A stretch of 40,339 nt of DNA from contig JAEUHE010000153.1 of NCBI GenBank assembly GCA_016793885.1, positions 1-40,339 of the forward strand, written 5' to 3'. How positions within the stretch are numbered: the first letter of the stretch is position 1; every line of letters begins with the position of its first letter. The notes beneath the pieces were generated by a model. That model was not told the origin of the DNA and ran no database searches. It saw only the letters and a list, made by a program, of their open reading frames with translations. Positions 25,147-32,903 of the stretch are shown here, one piece after another. The position numbers were made by a program, and so were the translations under genes. Source of the DNA: Verrucomicrobiales bacterium. GTDB taxonomy: Bacteria > Verrucomicrobiota > Verrucomicrobiia > Limisphaerales > UBA11320.

Positions 25147-28100
25147 TCACCGCTTCGGCGGGGATCCAACTAGTGGCTGCGTGCTTCGGAGGTAGGCGAA
25201 TAAATCCCGCACCTCCTCATCCTTGAGGTTCTCCAGCAGCCCTTCCGGCATTAGCGACATGCCGGCCGGTTTGAGCTCCAGGATGTCTTTTCGACTGAGA
25301 GCCACATTCTGTCCGTCCAGCCCTCGCAGTACCACGGTCTGGGAGTCTTGCTCGACCAGAAATCCGCTGAGGGATCGTTCATCACGGGTCTCAATAGTGT
25401 AGTTTTCGTAGCCCTCGCGAACCTCGGCATTGGGGTTGACGATGCTTAACAGCATGCTCTCCAGATCGTCGCGCTTGTAGGTCGTCAGATCGGGGCCCAC
25501 CTCGGCTCCCAAGGTGAACAACTTGTGGCAGGCTCCGCAGTTGTTCTGAAACAAGGTTCGGCCATTGTAGGGGTCCCCGTTCCCGGCGCGGATGACCTGA
25601 TCCAAATGTTTGATCTTCTGCTCCATGCCCGCCGTGGTGGCAGCTCCGGTGCTGGGCCAAGTGGCGTCCATCACCGACTGCAGTTCCGCGTTTCGGTGTT
25701 GCCGCATTTTCCGAACGACGTTCAAGGGAACCTGCTCCGCCTTCACGCTCGGGCCTGACCACCCACTCTTCTTGCCCTGCACGGCCTTGGCAAACTGCAG
25801 CGACCAGTTGGCTCGACTGCTCAGCAGCGCATGTGCCGAGGCCTGCGCTTCGCGACCGAGTCGAGGGTACAGGCCGATGACCGCATCGGCGATCTCCGCC
25901 TGGTCGTACTGCTGGAGGGCATTGATGGTGGCCTGACGGATGACGTCGTTTCCAGGCGAACCGCGCAACACCCGGATCAGCGCCTCCGCTCCGCCGTTCA
26001 CCTTGATCTCGCTGAGGGTCCCCAGGATTTCCAGCTGAGCGTTTTGCGGGGTGTATTCCTCGGTCAGTCGTTGAAGCGCGCGTTGGATGGCACGGGCATC
26101 CTGTTGCCGGATGCCCAGGGTGAGGGACCCGACTCCGTGACGGGCCATCGCTCGTACCAGCTCGTCCGGCATGCCGATGAGGGGACGGCCCTTGAAGGCG
26201 GTCTCAAAGCCAGTCATCAAACGACGGCTTTGTTCGAGTCCGGGGGAGAGGTTGAAGAGTCGCGCGCACGCCAGCAGATCCTTGCGGGTGCCGGCTTGCG
26301 CGAAGCGTCGCATGGTGCGCTCGAGCAGGTGGGTTTGGCTGAGGGGCTGCGTCCAAAAATCGGTGTTCTCGAACAGGGCAATCACCTCGTCGCGATGAGC
26401 TTCACATTGCGCCTCGATGGCCCACCAGATGAGCAGGGGTTGGCGATTGTCCGTCGTGTCCACGTCGTGTCGGACCAGCTCTCGCACCAGGCTCAGGCTG
26501 TCCTTGGCCGGGAGCCTCTTGGCCGAAGCGGCGAGTTGGTTGCGGACTTCCAGATCAGGTTCCTGGCCAGCCAGGCGCACAAGTCGCACTGCCATGCCGG
26601 GAGAAACCTCCCTGCGATCGGCCAGGAGCCGCACCGTCCACGCACGTACTTGTGGATGGGCGCTCTTGAGCAGGGTCTCCGCCAAGGCGTCAGTGAACCC
26701 GCCTGCTTGATAGATGCCCCACAAGCATTCGAGCGCGAACTGGCCATCCTCCGAGTCCAACCCTTGCTTGAGCAAAGGTTGGATCGCGGCTTCCTTGCGA
26801 TCCGACAGCAAGCGCTGACCGGTCTGACGAACCCAGCGATTCGGAGAAGCGAGCAATGATACCGTCTCAGGGACGCTGAGCTTCGACAGGTCTTTGGCGG
26901 GGGTTGCTTTGGTTCCTCGGCCCTTGAGTCGGTAGATCCGGCCATTGGCGGCGTCCATCTTCCCCTCGTGGTTCCGGAAGTGATTGACCTGCATGTCATA
27001 CCAATCACACACGTAGAGGGCACCATCCGGCCCGGCTTTGATGTCCACCGGACGGAACCAGCGGTCGTCGCTGGTCACAGGCCGGCCGAGGTCTTTGGTG
27101 CGGAAGGAGGAACCATCCCGGCTGATTTCGCTTTCGACGATGCGTCCTTGAAGCGGTTCCACCCCGAATAGCTTTCCCTGATAGCGGGCTGGCAGCCCGG
27201 CCCCCTCGTAGATGACGAAGGTGTGGGTGAATCGCGGGACGCTGTGATGCGGCATGGCCGGGAAGTATCCATAAGCGTAGGGGTTCGAGAGAGGGCCGTG
27301 CTTCTCGAATCCCTTTTGGAGATATCCCCCCTGCACATAGTGGAATCCCCGCGTATCGCCGCCGTTGTGACCGGAGAAAATCCGGCCCTGACTGTCCAAT
27401 TCGCAGCCGAAGGCGTTGCCACCTCCTTCACAGAATACCTCGTACACCCGCCGCTCGGGATGGTAACGCCAGATGTTCTGGCCCTGGGAGTAGATCGGTT
27501 TGGAGTTGAGGGGGCGTCCATCCGCTCCGTTCACTTGGATGTTGGCGGTCACGGTGCTCCCTTGCGCGCCGTAGAGCCATCCGTCCGGTCCCCAGCGCAG
27601 GGAATTGGCGACCGCATGGGTATCCTCCAATCCGAATCCGGCGAGCCGAACCTCGGGATCGCCATCGGGGACGTCGTCTTGGTTGGCGTCGGGGTAGAAG
27701 AGGAGATAGGGAGGATTCAGGACCCACACGCCTCCTCGTCCTCGCTCCACCGCAGTGGTGATATTGAGGCCGTCCACGAACGTGGCATGTTTATCGAAGG
27801 TACCATCCCCGTTGGTGTCTTCGTGAATAGAAATCCGATCCATTCCCTTGTAATGGTGAGGAGGGGGAGGAGGAACTTTGTCATACACATTGCGCCAAAC
27901 GCTGTCATGGCTGAGCAGTTTGAGGCCGGCGGGCGAGGGGTATTGACGGTACTCCACGACCCATAGGCGTCCGCGCTCATCGAAGTTCAAGAAGACCGGT
28001 TGGCGGATCTCGGGCTCCGCGAGCACCTGCTCCCATTCGAGGTCGTCGGCCACTTTGAATCGTTTGGCCGCCTCGGCCGGCGAGAGGGCGGGAGCGTTCG

Positions 28101-29790
28101 CCTCCTGGGGAAGATCAAGACTTGGGGTGGAGGATGGGGCGGGCCGGGTGGCGGCGGGTGAGGCCGCTGCCGCCGACTGCACGGGTGCCGATGCCGGCTT
28201 GGGTTTCGGCTCCGCTGATTTCGCTTCGGCCGGGGGAATGAAGTCTCCCATTGCCCAGAGCAGTCCATTCATCAGGAGCCGACGAAAAGCAGGGATCTCA
28301 AAGTCGGCCGGGTTGCCCAGGGAAGTGTAGAAGACGCGCCGATCCTGGGCCGTGTTTACCCAAGCGACCGGTTCCGTTTCCGGCCGTCCCTCCACCCGGC
28401 CTTCCATGAGACTCACAACACTTGGGGCGAGGGAGCGATACTTATAGAGATGGGAAGTGACCGAAAAAGCGCCGCTCGGGACGCCAGTCAATACGGGATG
28501 GGATGCCAGGGCGGGGATCGGTTGAACCAGGGTGGGGGAGTCTTTGGGCGGTTTGTTGTTGTAGTGACCTTGGTAATCGGCTCCGAGGATTTCGTCGTCG
28601 AAGCCAGCCCAGCTTTCGTAGGCGTCACTGGCCGGCTTGGCGTCGAAGCCATGGCTCGCCGTTCGAATCCCGACGATCGGCTTTCCCGCGGCGACGTGGT
28701 CGCGAATCAGCTGCATCATCCGCTTCGAGGGGGTCCTTCGCCGAGTGCTCAGCAACAGAGCATCGGCTTGTGCAATGGCTTCCACATTCGAGAAGTTCGA
28801 ATCCCCCTCCTGGGTGGCAGCGCTCACCAGAACGCTGGAATAGCCGCGCCATTCCAGTTCTTTCTTCAAGAAGGCAGGGAGAGTCTGCTCGGTATGATAT
28901 TCGTTTTCTCCCGTGATGACCGCGATGGTCTTACGACGGTCGCCTTGAAATCGGAAGGGGGCTCCCCCAATGAAGTCGGTGCTGGTGATGCTGGCGCACC
29001 AATATTTTTCAATGTGTTCACAGATCAGTTCGGTGCCGACGAAGTGGGACACGAACGGACGTTTGCGATGGTGGTACATCGAGTCGGTCATGTCGCGCAT
29101 CAGGACGACGTTTTGCCCCTGAGCCACCATTTGGCGGATGGCAAACGGACGTCCGAGCACGCACATGTTCTCATGCACGCCCATGACAATGACATTGGTG
29201 ATCCCCCGTTGGCGCATCAGGTAGAACGCTTCGGCCGAATCCGTGATGGCATCCCCATCCATGATCTCAAGCGTAGCGTGCTGTCGCGTCCACGCTCGAT
29301 AGCCCGGGCAATCGGGACATCCGTCGCAGCCTTCATCCGAGTCATCGATCGGGAGCGGAGGTTCTTTCGCGCCTTGCAGGGAGCACCAACCCTGAAGCGG
29401 AACCTTCGTCTCCACCTTGGGGGCGGATTGAGCGAGCTTCCGTCCCGGGTGATCTTGGTAGAATCCCATGGTGTCGCTGGGGCAATGGATAATGAACACG
29501 CCCTGGTCGCGCGCGGACTTGACCACCCGGTTCATGACCGGCGCGAGTTCGCCCACCCGCTCAGTGGCGTCGGGACACCAGTGTTTGTCCCACATGTCGC
29601 AAATCACGAGAGCTGTCCGTTTCGCATCCCACTGCACCTGCTGGTGCTGAACTCGGAACTCCCCGCTTCCCGGGCTGGTTTCCGCTCGGGAGCGGGTGTT
29701 TAACTGCAGCGAGCCTGCCTGGGCCACAGACACCGCAGAAAGTCCGCCGACCAGGAGCAGGGTGCGGAAGACGGCTCGTAAAATGCGCAT
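25147..29790 (-). CDS. Isochorismatase-ThuA-dehydrogenase-HEAT-cytochrome c fusion
   Basis: About 1547 residues, exported (signal ILRAVFRTLLLVGGLSAVSVAQA). An isochorismatase-like cysteine hydrolase region (about 35-290) has VICDMWDKHWC and candidate nucleophile C210 in ENMCVLG. A ThuA-like region (about 300-540) begins KTIAVITGENEYH, followed by a Pro/Ala-rich linker. A glucose/sorbosone-dehydrogenase-like propeller of the PVC membrane-bound dehydrogenase type spans about 600-1010, then HEAT-like repeats to about 1370. The PVC heme-binding domain has CGACH at 1418. ThuA, dehydrogenase and cytochrome parts occur together in PVC proteins thought to oxidise sugars; the extra hydrolase is unusual. 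ATG 29790, 13 bp after the preceding gene, is preferred to the upstream TTG 29874, which would overlap it. Operonic with the Gfo/Idh/MocA gene. Confidence 0.85.
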   Translation of the reverse strand: MRILRAVFRTLLLVGGLSAVSVAQAGSLQLNTRSRAETSPGSGEFRVQHQQVQWDAKRTALVICDMWDKHWCPDATERVGELAPVMNRVVKSARDQGVFIIHCPSDTMGFYQDHPGRKLAQSAPKVETKVPLQGWCSLQGAKEPPLPIDDSDEGCDGCPDCPGYRAWTRQHATLEIMDGDAITDSAEAFYLMRQRGITNVIVMGVHENMCVLGRPFAIRQMVAQGQNVVLMRDMTDSMYHHRKRPFVSHFVGTELICEHIEKYWCASITSTDFIGGAPFRFQGDRRKTIAVITGENEYHTEQTLPAFLKKELEWRGYSSVLVSAATQEGDSNFSNVEAIAQADALLLSTRRRTPSKRMMQLIRDHVAAGKPIVGIRTASHGFDAKPASDAYESWAGFDDEILGADYQGHYNNKPPKDSPTLVQPIPALASHPVLTGVPSGAFSVTSHLYKYRSLAPSVVSLMEGRVEGRPETEPVAWVNTAQDRRVFYTSLGNPADFEIPAFRRLLMNGLLWAMGDFIPPAEAKSAEPKPKPASAPVQSAAAASPAATRPAPSSTPSLDLPQEANAPALSPAEAAKRFKVADDLEWEQVLAEPEIRQPVFLNFDERGRLWVVEYRQYPSPAGLKLLSHDSVWRNVYDKVPPPPPHHYKGMDRISIHEDTNGDGTFDKHATFVDGLNITTAVERGRGGVWVLNPPYLLFYPDANQDDVPDGDPEVRLAGFGLEDTHAVANSLRWGPDGWLYGAQGSTVTANIQVNGADGRPLNSKPIYSQGQNIWRYHPERRVYEVFCEGGGNAFGCELDSQGRIFSGHNGGDTRGFHYVQGGYLQKGFEKHGPLSNPYAYGYFPAMPHHSVPRFTHTFVIYEGAGLPARYQGKLFGVEPLQGRIVESEISRDGSSFRTKDLGRPVTSDDRWFRPVDIKAGPDGALYVCDWYDMQVNHFRNHEGKMDAANGRIYRLKGRGTKATPAKDLSKLSVPETVSLLASPNRWVRQTGQRLLSDRKEAAIQPLLKQGLDSEDGQFALECLWGIYQAGGFTDALAETLLKSAHPQVRAWTVRLLADRREVSPGMAVRLVRLAGQEPDLEVRNQLAASAKRLPAKDSLSLVRELVRHDVDTTDNRQPLLIWWAIEAQCEAHRDEVIALFENTDFWTQPLSQTHLLERTMRRFAQAGTRKDLLACARLFNLSPGLEQSRRLMTGFETAFKGRPLIGMPDELVRAMARHGVGSLTLGIRQQDARAIQRALQRLTEEYTPQNAQLEILGTLSEIKVNGGAEALIRVLRGSPGNDVIRQATINALQQYDQAEIADAVIGLYPRLGREAQASAHALLSSRANWSLQFAKAVQGKKSGWSGPSVKAEQVPLNVVRKMRQHRNAELQSVMDATWPSTGAATTAGMEQKIKHLDQVIRAGNGDPYNGRTLFQNNCGACHKLFTLGAEVGPDLTTYKRDDLESMLLSIVNPNAEVREGYENYTIETRDERSLSGFLVEQDSQTVVLRGLDGQNVALSRKDILELKPAGMSLMPEGLLENLKDEEVRDLFAYLRSTQPLVGSPPKR

Positions 29791-29803
29791 GGGTAATGGG
29801 AGG

Positions 29804-30835
29804 TTAGTTGATGGCCTGGATCTGACGCGACGAAACCGAGTTTTCTTCAGCCTCACAGATTTCAAGGGCGACAATTCCTTCCTCAGCGGTGACCCGGCTC
29901 AAGGGCTGGTTCTCCCGAATGCAGTCGACAATATGTTGGATCTCACCGGCATAGCCATCGGGACCCTCGGGGTTCAAGACTTGGGGCTCCCGGCCAACTT
30001 CAAATAGCTTTAAGGCCTGCGCTCCCCGGGAGAGATCGTAGTCAGCGGTGGCTTTCTCGAAAATGACCGTGTAGGCCATGTTGAATCCGAAGCCGGGAGT
30101 CATCGCCCAGCTGCCCTCGGCTGAGACTTGGGGGCCGGCGAACGTGTCGTATTGGTATTGGGTGAGAACATGATCGATCGCGCCACTGACCTTGGAGAAC
30201 CCGGTCGAGAAGACCGAGCGGGGGCGTCCGAAGCAGTAATGAACGAAATCCACATCATGGATATGGAGGTCAAAGAGAGCCCCACCCGATTTTTGGCCAT
30301 CGAGGAAGCTGCTCTGGCCCCATCCTGGGGGCTGGGCCACGCGACGGAAGTGCGCGCTTTGGACTTTGCCATAGCGTTTCTGGTCGATGGTCTGCTTGAG
30401 CCAATTCCAAGTGGGGAAGAACCGCAGGCACATGGCGGGCATGAGCAGTCGGTTGTTTCGCCGGGCGACATCCACCATTTCACGGGCTTGGGCGGAGGTG
30501 CGGGCCAGGGGTTTTTCGCACAACACATGTTTGCCGGCCTCGAGCGCGGCGATGACGAGGTCGTAGTGCGCGTGGGTTGGTGCGCAGATGTCGACAAGAT
30601 GTAGATGGGGATCGCTGAGGAACACCTTGGGATCGCGGTGGGTTTGGACTCCCGTCATGTCCCATCGCAGCACCTCCTGTCCCGGCATGTTACCCGCGAC
30701 CGACGAGAAATCGCCATCCAGATGTTTACCGCTGGGATTGCACAGCGACGTGACCTGAGCCCCTGTGACACTCTTCAACGCCTTGAGATGCGTTGCCGCC
30801 ATATAACCTAACCCGATGACACCTACGTTGATCAT
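29804..30835 (-). CDS. Gfo/Idh/MocA family oxidoreductase
   Basis: 343 residues. The N-terminal Rossmann domain has VGVIGLGYMAATHLKAL, the family hallmark EKPL lies in HVLCEKPLART, and the C-terminal domain has the H-x-x-D catalytic pattern in DLHIHDVDF. These NAD(P)-dependent enzymes oxidise or reduce sugars and inositols and are heavily expanded in Verrucomicrobiota. No export signal is visible. It is the first gene of a two-gene unit with the heme fusion protein 13 bp downstream, suggesting a shared sugar-oxidation pathway split between cytoplasm and periplasm; the substrate is not identifiable. Confidence 0.9.
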   Translation of the reverse strand: MINVGVIGLGYMAATHLKALKSVTGAQVTSLCNPSGKHLDGDFSSVAGNMPGQEVLRWDMTGVQTHRDPKVFLSDPHLHLVDICAPTHAHYDLVIAALEAGKHVLCEKPLARTSAQAREMVDVARRNNRLLMPAMCLRFFPTWNWLKQTIDQKRYGKVQSAHFRRVAQPPGWGQSSFLDGQKSGGALFDLHIHDVDFVHYCFGRPRSVFSTGFSKVSGAIDHVLTQYQYDTFAGPQVSAEGSWAMTPGFGFNMAYTVIFEKATADYDLSRGAQALKLFEVGREPQVLNPEGPDGYAGEIQHIVDCIRENQPLSRVTAEEGIVALEICEAEENSVSSRQIQAIN

Positions 30836-30978
30836 CTGGACATTAAAGAGGTTTTTTGGGGCGGAGGGAAGAGGGGATACGGGGGGAAGGATTTTAGATT
30901 TGCGATTTTGGATTTTGGATTATTCCGAGTGACGGCGTTGAACGATGAGGGGAGCAATTGGTTTTGTTGGAGAAAGGA
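30836..30978. other. Intergenic region with GATTTTG heptamer tract
   Basis: No gene. Purine-rich GGGGAAG-type sequence is followed by a tandem heptamer tract (30890-30922): GATTTTA, GATTTGC, GATTTTG, GATTTTG and a partial GATTA. The repeat array begins at 30979. The tract may act as a promoter-proximal AT-rich element for the Gfo/Idh/MocA gene, but I see no convincing -35/-10 pair. Confidence 0.6.
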
Positions 30979-31186
30979 GGTGGCACCCCTCAGGGGTGCG
31001 GGGTTATTGGGCCGGGAACCGGTGGTCGATGCGAGGCATCGACCACCGGCTAATCTCTGGCAACCCTGCCGGGTTTGACTGGAAGCTGCGGGGTTTCGAC
31101 CCCCGCGGGGTCGTAGAGATTAGCCGGGCGATCGCAGATCCCCGGAACCGATCCGCAGAATGCGGAGCATCGCGCAGCGATGCCAC
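30979..31186 (+). repeat. Palindromic unit 1 (type I-like)
   Basis: Contains A (GCACCCC/GGGGTGC), B as a perfect 14-bp stem (31019-31032 with 31036-31049, loop GAG), the GGCTAATCTCT/AGAGATTAGCC outer stem enclosing hairpins C and D, the GATC-GCA-GATC motif, E (CCGCA-GAA-TGCGG) and F (GCATCGC-GCA-GCGATGC). The linker between C and D is a diverged form of type I, so this copy is older or less homogenised than units 3-6. Confidence 0.9.
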
Positions 31187-31202
31187 GCGTTGGGCTGGTG
31201 AA

Positions 31203-31410
31203 GGTGGCACCCCATCCGGGGTGCGGTGTTGTGGGGCCGTGAACCGGTGGTCTATGCAAGGCATCGACCACCGGCTAAGCTCTGGCAACCCTGCCGGGTT
31301 GACGTGAAGCGGTCCGGCCTCGACCCCCGCGGGGTCGTAGAGATTAGCCGGGTGATCGCAGATCCCCGGAACCCACGCGCAAAACCCAGAGCATCGCGCA
31401 GCGATGCCAC
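31203..31410 (+). repeat. Palindromic unit 2 (type II)
   Basis: Same order of hairpins, with the type II linker (GTGAAGCGGTCCGGCCTC). Hairpin B has a mismatch (GGTCTATGC against GCATCGACC), the boundary reads CTAAGCTCT instead of CTAATCTCT, and hairpin E is lost (AACCCACGCGCAAAACCC). It ends 150 bp before the transposase start. Confidence 0.9.
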
Positions 31411-31560
31411 GACGTGCGGGGAGTATAGCGCCCGCAATCTACCTCAAAACAGGATCGCTTTCGCCATTGCTTTCCTGCCCTGGCTCGCCAAATTTCGGCC
31501 CCGGGAGACGGTTAAGGAGCCGAACCCCATTCAATCAACATTCATGATTAGAGAATTCGT

Positions 31561-32004
31561 ATGCCTTCAATCTATCTGAGTCTTCACTGCCACGTCGTTT
31601 TTTCCACTAAACATCGGGCTCGGCTCATCACACCAGATTGGCGAGATGGGTTTCATCGATACATGGGTGGGACGATTCGGGGCCTGGGAGCGATCCCTGA
31701 GAGCATTGGGGGCGTGGAGGATCATGTGCACGTGCTGCTCGGGCTCCGAGCCACGCACGGGTTGTCCGATTTCATGCGCGAGTTGAAGAAGGCCACATCC
31801 GTCTGGGCCGTGAAGAAACACGATGACACCTTTGGATGGCAGGATGGGTATGCGGCATTCAGTGTCAGCTACACCCACCTTCCGAGTGTCAAAACGTACA
31901 TCGAAAACCAGGTGGAGCATCACCGCCATTGTACCTTCGGAGATGAATTGAAGCGATTGATGGAGAAAAACGGTGTGCAGTTCGACCCGCAAGATCTGGA
32001 GTAA
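31561..32004 (+). CDS. IS200-like / REP-associated Y1 HUH transposase
   Basis: 147 residues, a single Y1_Tnp domain. The opening LHCHVVFSTKHRARL is typical. The metal-binding HUH is H55-V-H57 (EDHVHVLLGL), and the nucleophile is probably Y113 in KTYIENQVEHH with Q117 nearby. These enzymes cut and join single-stranded DNA at hairpin-marked sites; RAYT members are single-copy chromosomal genes linked to REP repeats. The ATG is at 31561; only a weak AGAG lies upstream, with TAAGGAG farther away (31512-31518). Unit 3 starts 7 bp after the stop, so the transcript probably runs into the array. Domain length is complete and the catalytic residues are intact, so it may be active. No TnpB partner. Confidence 0.9.
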   Translation: MPSIYLSLHCHVVFSTKHRARLITPDWRDGFHRYMGGTIRGLGAIPESIGGVEDHVHVLLGLRATHGLSDFMRELKKATSVWAVKKHDDTFGWQDGYAAFSVSYTHLPSVKTYIENQVEHHRHCTFGDELKRLMEKNGVQFDPQDLE

Positions 32005-32011
32005 CCGCGGA

Positions 32012-32218
32012 GTGGCACACCCTTCGGGGTGCGGTGCTTTGGGGCCAGGAACCGGTGGTCTACGCGGGGCGTTGACCACCGGCTAATCTCTGGCAACCCT
32101 GCCGGGTTGACCGGAAGCGGCGGGTCCTCGACCCCCGCGGGGTCGCAGAGATTAGCCGGGCGATCGCAGATCCCCGGAACCGATCCGCAGAATGCGGAGC
32201 ATCGCGCAGCGATGCCAC
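32012..32218 (+). repeat. Palindromic unit 3 (type I)
   Basis: Begins 7 bp after the transposase stop. It has the type I linker CCGGAAGCGGCGGGTCCTC. Its hairpin A is imperfect (GCACACCC against GGGGTGC) and the B loop is shifted (CTACGC-GGG-GCGTTG). With unit 4 it makes the first downstream dimer. Confidence 0.9.
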
Positions 32219-32234
32219 GAGTCGGGACGGGTGA

Positions 32235-32442
32235 GGTGGCACCCCATCCGGGGTGCGGCATTGGGGGGGCATGAACCGGAGGTCTACGCGAGGCGTCGAC
32301 CTCCGGCTAATCTCTGGCAACCCTAGCGGGTTGACGTGAAACGGTCCGGCCTCGACCCCCGCGGGGTCGCAGAGATTAGCCGGGTGATCGCAGATCCCCG
32401 GAACCGATCCGCAGAATGCGGAGCATCGCGCAGCGATGCCAC
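32235..32442 (+). repeat. Palindromic unit 4 (type II)
   Basis: Type II linker (CGTGAAACGGTCCGGCCTC) and an altered C hairpin (CAACCC-TAGC-GGGTTG). The B stem is changed on both arms (CCGGAGGTC and GACCTCCGG), a compensatory change that keeps pairing. The 16-bp spacer to unit 5 is GGGTCGGGACGGGTGA. Confidence 0.9.
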
Positions 32443-32458
32443 GGGTCGGGACGGGTGA

Positions 32459-32666
32459 GGTGGCACCCCATCCGGGGTGCAATGCCGTGGGGCCGCGAAC
32501 CGGTGATCGATGCGAGGCATCGACCACCGGCTAATCTCTGGCAACCCTGCCGGGTTGACCGGAAGCGGCGGGTCCTCGACCCCCGCGGGGTCGTAGAGAT
32601 TAGCCGGGCGATCGCAGATCCCCGGAACCAATCCGCAGAATGCGGAGCATCGCGCAGCGATGCCAC
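32459..32666 (+). repeat. Palindromic unit 5 (type I)
   Basis: Nearly the same as unit 3 from hairpin C onwards. Hairpin A is perfect (GCACCCC 32463-32469 with GGGGTGC 32474-32480). B has one mismatch in 14 bp (32500-32513 with 32517-32530). First half of the second downstream dimer. Confidence 0.9.
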
Positions 32667-32682
32667 GAGTCGGGACGGGTGA

Positions 32683-32890
32683 GGTGGCACCCCATCCGGG
32701 GTGCGGCATTGGGGGGGCATGAACCGGTGGTCGATGCGAGGCGTCGACCTCCGGCTGATCTCTGGCAACCCTAGCGGGTTGACGTGAAACGGTCCGGCCT
32801 CGACCCCCGCGGGGTCGCAGAGATTAGCCGGGCGATCGCAGATCCCCGGAACCGATCCGCAGAATGCGGAGCATCGCGCAGCGATGCCAC
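32683..32890 (+). repeat. Palindromic unit 6 (type II)
   Basis: Closely similar to unit 4, including TAGC in the C loop, GGGGGGGCATGAACCGG before B and the type II linker. It ends 14 bp before the stop of the convergent ABC permease gene, so the array may also affect the 3' end of that transcript. Confidence 0.9.
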
Positions 32891-32903
32891 GTCCCGGGAC
32901 GAT

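Larger units (their letters stand above)
30979..32890 (+). mobile_element. RAYT-type transposase in a six-unit palindromic repeat array
   Basis: Six units of 207-208 bp, all in the same orientation, with 16-bp spacers (period 223-224 bp). Two lie upstream and four downstream of one HUH/Y1 transposase gene. Two linker types alternate between hairpins C and D: units 1, 3 and 5 are type I (CCGGAAGCGGCGGGTCCTC in 3 and 5) and units 2, 4 and 6 are type II (CGTGAAACGGTCCGGCCTC in 4 and 6). The higher-order repeat is thus a ~448-bp dimer. No tnpB or other cargo is present. It fits the concept of a REP-associated transposase with its cognate repeats, although each unit is far larger than a classical 20-40 nt REP. 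Confidence 0.8.

Noticed and set aside
25831-26859. 342-codon and other long plus-strand frames opposite the heme fusion gene
   Set aside because: They are shadows of a GC-rich minus-strand gene with clear domain matches; no start context or known motif.
31561-32004. Complete IS200/IS605 insertion sequence with tnpB or omega RNA
   Set aside because: No tnpB-like gene is nearby and no single pair of subterminal ends could be defined; the repeats on both sides are tandem units, not element ends.
31920-32768. Several overlapping minus-strand open frames of 113-155 codons in the repeat array
   Set aside because: They all translate the palindromic units (RGIAARCSAFCGSVPG-type strings) in shifting frames because the 224-bp period is not a multiple of three. 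They are repeat translations likely to be misannotated as proteins.
30979-32890. CRISPR array
   Set aside because: Units are ~208 bp with near-constant 16-bp spacers and internal hairpins; there are no short repeats with unique 30-40 bp spacers and no cas genes.
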